64,000 nt of DNA from Diphasiastrum complanatum (lineage: Eukaryota; Streptophyta; Lycopodiopsida; Lycopodiales; Lycopodiaceae). Every line of letters begins with the position of its first letter. Position 1 is the stretch's first letter. Of this stretch, positions 62,259-64,000 are shown in pieces. The position numbers and the translations under genes are program-made. The notes beneath the pieces were generated by a model that was not told the DNA's origin, did no database searches, and saw nothing but the letters and a program-made list of their open reading frames with translations. The DNA lies in the NCBI GenBank assembly GCA_029204225.1, contig CM055095.1, positions 66,551,940 through 66,615,939 on the forward strand, written 5' to 3'.

Positions 62259-63296
62259 TGTGAAGTTTTTAGCATGTGTGAACTTCACCACACACCCTAC
62301 AAGATCTTACTGAGGTGTTGTGATTGCACAAGATTGATCAAAGAACATTATGCTTGAAAAATCTAAGGCAAGAGCACAATGGCATACATCTGATGAAAAA
62401 ATCTAACCCTTCACTATAAGAAATGAATGTCAGAAATAATTCTAAGTGTTCAGTATGGGAAAAAGAGGCTGCTCTTGGGTAGAGAGAGAAAATCATACAT
62501 AGAAAACTTGGGTAGAGAAAGAATGAGTCCAAAACACCAAAATCTCAATATTCACAATATGGCAAAACATGCCCAATTTTCCCTACATGAGAGAGACTCG
62601 AATTCCTACAGTGGAGTTGCATGGAAAGTCCACTTAACTGAACTAATTCACCTACCAGAGATGCACATGTGTAACTGCATGCATGTATGGTGGTAAAAGA
62701 GTAAAAAGTTATCAGCTCTGATGACGATTTTGTCTCTTTTTTGTTCAAATCTAACAGAAATGACCGATTTTTATTGTTTTTCCTGATTTCTCAGTTCCAA
62801 ATGGATCTTAAGAATTGTAATCTGAATAGCTTTCCCTGCTCAACAATCAAATTAGATTTCAAACAAGAAAATCCACTCAAATCAAGCAAAATCACACAAA
62901 TCCATTCCATAAGAGAGCCAATCTGCTTGTATTGAAATGAAGATGAAAACTGGTTTACAAACTCGAGTAGGCCCCTCTTTATAATGGAGAGGAAGGCCTT
63001 GGCCTCAAAAGCCTATTGGCTCATTCAAATCTAAAAGAGAGAAATTCTTGCATTAATCAGAGGACCCAATTCGAATTTGAATTTTGGTGAGAACCTCTAT
63101 TTTATTCACTAATTTGGCATTTAGGCCCTGCGACATTAAAAGTCCCGCAAAAAGGCCAAAAGTCCTTTTATTGACTTTATAATTAATCAAATTTCTATGT
63201 GATCACCGGGTTGGACTTACACACACAGGGTGCCAAATCACTCTCACTTTATTAACTAGGGTTAAAATTTCCTTGGGATCCACAAACCCTCCAACA
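62259..63296 (-). mobile_element. Probable 5' LTR of the copia fossil
   Basis: Adjoins the primer-binding site at 62245-62258. On minus it would run from TGTTGGAGGG (63296) to AACTTCACA (62259), about 1,040 bp, with a TATA-like TTATAAAGAG near 62975. No matching LTR was found at the other end (the LTR at 57155-57903 is different), so the right boundary is inferred. Confidence 0.5.
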
Positions 63297-64000
63297 GTAT
63301 CCCCCACCAAAATTGGTGGTGGTCCCATGACACCTCACGAGATGTTATTACTTTGGGCTCTGATTAGCCTCATGTCGTACCTTGATCAAATGGTACTGCA
63401 CCTTCTCCATGAATTCATGCGCGTCGTGTTGAAATCTTCTTGTGCGGTAAGAAGCACTTATTTGCATTGGGAATCCATTTCAAAGTGGTCTGGGCTGTAA
63501 ATCTTGATTCCCAAATTCCGCCCAGCATCACGGCACGATAGTGTAATCCGGCAAGTGGCAATTGATCTTGCACATTGTCGGACACCATTAGTTTATTAGG
63601 ATCGAATGCCAATTGAGGTAAGCAATCATCCCACCTTGTTACTATGGACGACAACATTCTTCTATCTCAGAGGTCTTGAATTTAATCACCCAGCCACCCC
63701 TCAAGGACTCGTGCGGATGTTGTTGTGAAAATGCTTGAATCTGGTCCTCGATGGTGATCAGCTTCTGAAACAATGGCCTGGGCCCCAAAGTTGACGGTCC
63801 TCCTTCCGTGGCCTGGGCATATGGTATGTCATCTATTTCTGACCCGTCCAAACCTACTTGGTACTGAGGCGAGAACTGCGGCATCACAGGAAATGAAATT
63901 TGAGGCCCGACTTCCAAAACTTGAGCGGCTGTCTTTTCATTTAATGATTGTTTTTGTCTTTGTCAACTCAGTTGTTGTCGTACGTTTGAGTTTATCAAAT
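63297..64000 (-). other. Unrecognised coding-like sequence at the window edge
   Basis: Minus-strand frames of 91 codons (63642-63917, Pro/Gln-rich, containing IEDQIQAFSQQHPHESLRGG) and 80 codons (63415-63657, RWDDCLPQLAFDPNKLMVSD) lie in series with a short overlap. They look more protein-like than chance, but match no family I know; a retroelement gag or an unrelated gene fragment are both possible. The window ends before this can be resolved. Confidence 0.3.

Noticed and set aside
57155-63296. One single copia element spanning the whole interval
   Set aside because: The terminal repeats at the two ends are unrelated and the middle holds a foreign exon-like island, so at least two elements are involved.

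Overview
The window is nuclear DNA of a land plant: two spliced host genes lie in a dense field of transposable elements, microsatellites and decayed sequence. Both host genes are on the + strand and could be reconstructed exon by exon with GT/AG junctions and continuous reading frames. Long introns, many (GA)n/(CT)n tracts, copia and Ty3 retroelements and LINE ORF1-like debris suggest a plant with a large, repeat-rich genome. A fern or lycophyte is plausible, but species cannot be told from the sequence.

Layout. 1-5500: an acidic open frame, a truncated SKP1-like pseudogene and an LTR-retroelement remnant. 5738-11719: a complete four-exon gene for a 303-residue Mpv17/PMP22-family membrane protein with a basic, Ser-rich N-terminus; its 4.1 kb first intron holds tandem repeats and LTR debris. 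12400-20570: copia and LINE fragments, very long microsatellites and an anonymous C-rich stretch. 20573-30321: a broken Ty3/gypsy element with both LTRs, GAAAG target duplications and an extra region between integrase and the 3' LTR. 30869-38550: an old minus-strand copia fossil split by a young, nearly whole copia element (32096-38331, AATCT duplications, LTRs with about three differences). 38550-41170: anonymous sequence with a cluster of 13-bp palindromes. 41862-50177: a complete six-exon RidA (YjgF/YER057c) gene with a probable plastid transit peptide; its 6.35 kb first intron holds a non-coding LTR element and a LINE reverse-transcriptase fragment. 50178-57150: mostly anonymous sequence. 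57155-63296: a mosaic of minus-strand copia fossils.

Two items stand out. A 378-bp miniature LTR element (60379-60756, GTGAG duplications) carries an almost complete tRNA cloverleaf in each LTR, inside a copia fossil. Between two copia pieces sits an orphan terminal-exon-like island (58134-58309) that resembles a real gene end but has no visible upstream exons.

The two host genes act independently. The Mpv17-like protein is an organelle membrane protein and RidA is a metabolite-repair deaminase. Nothing shows co-regulation, although a dispersed repeat lies near both.
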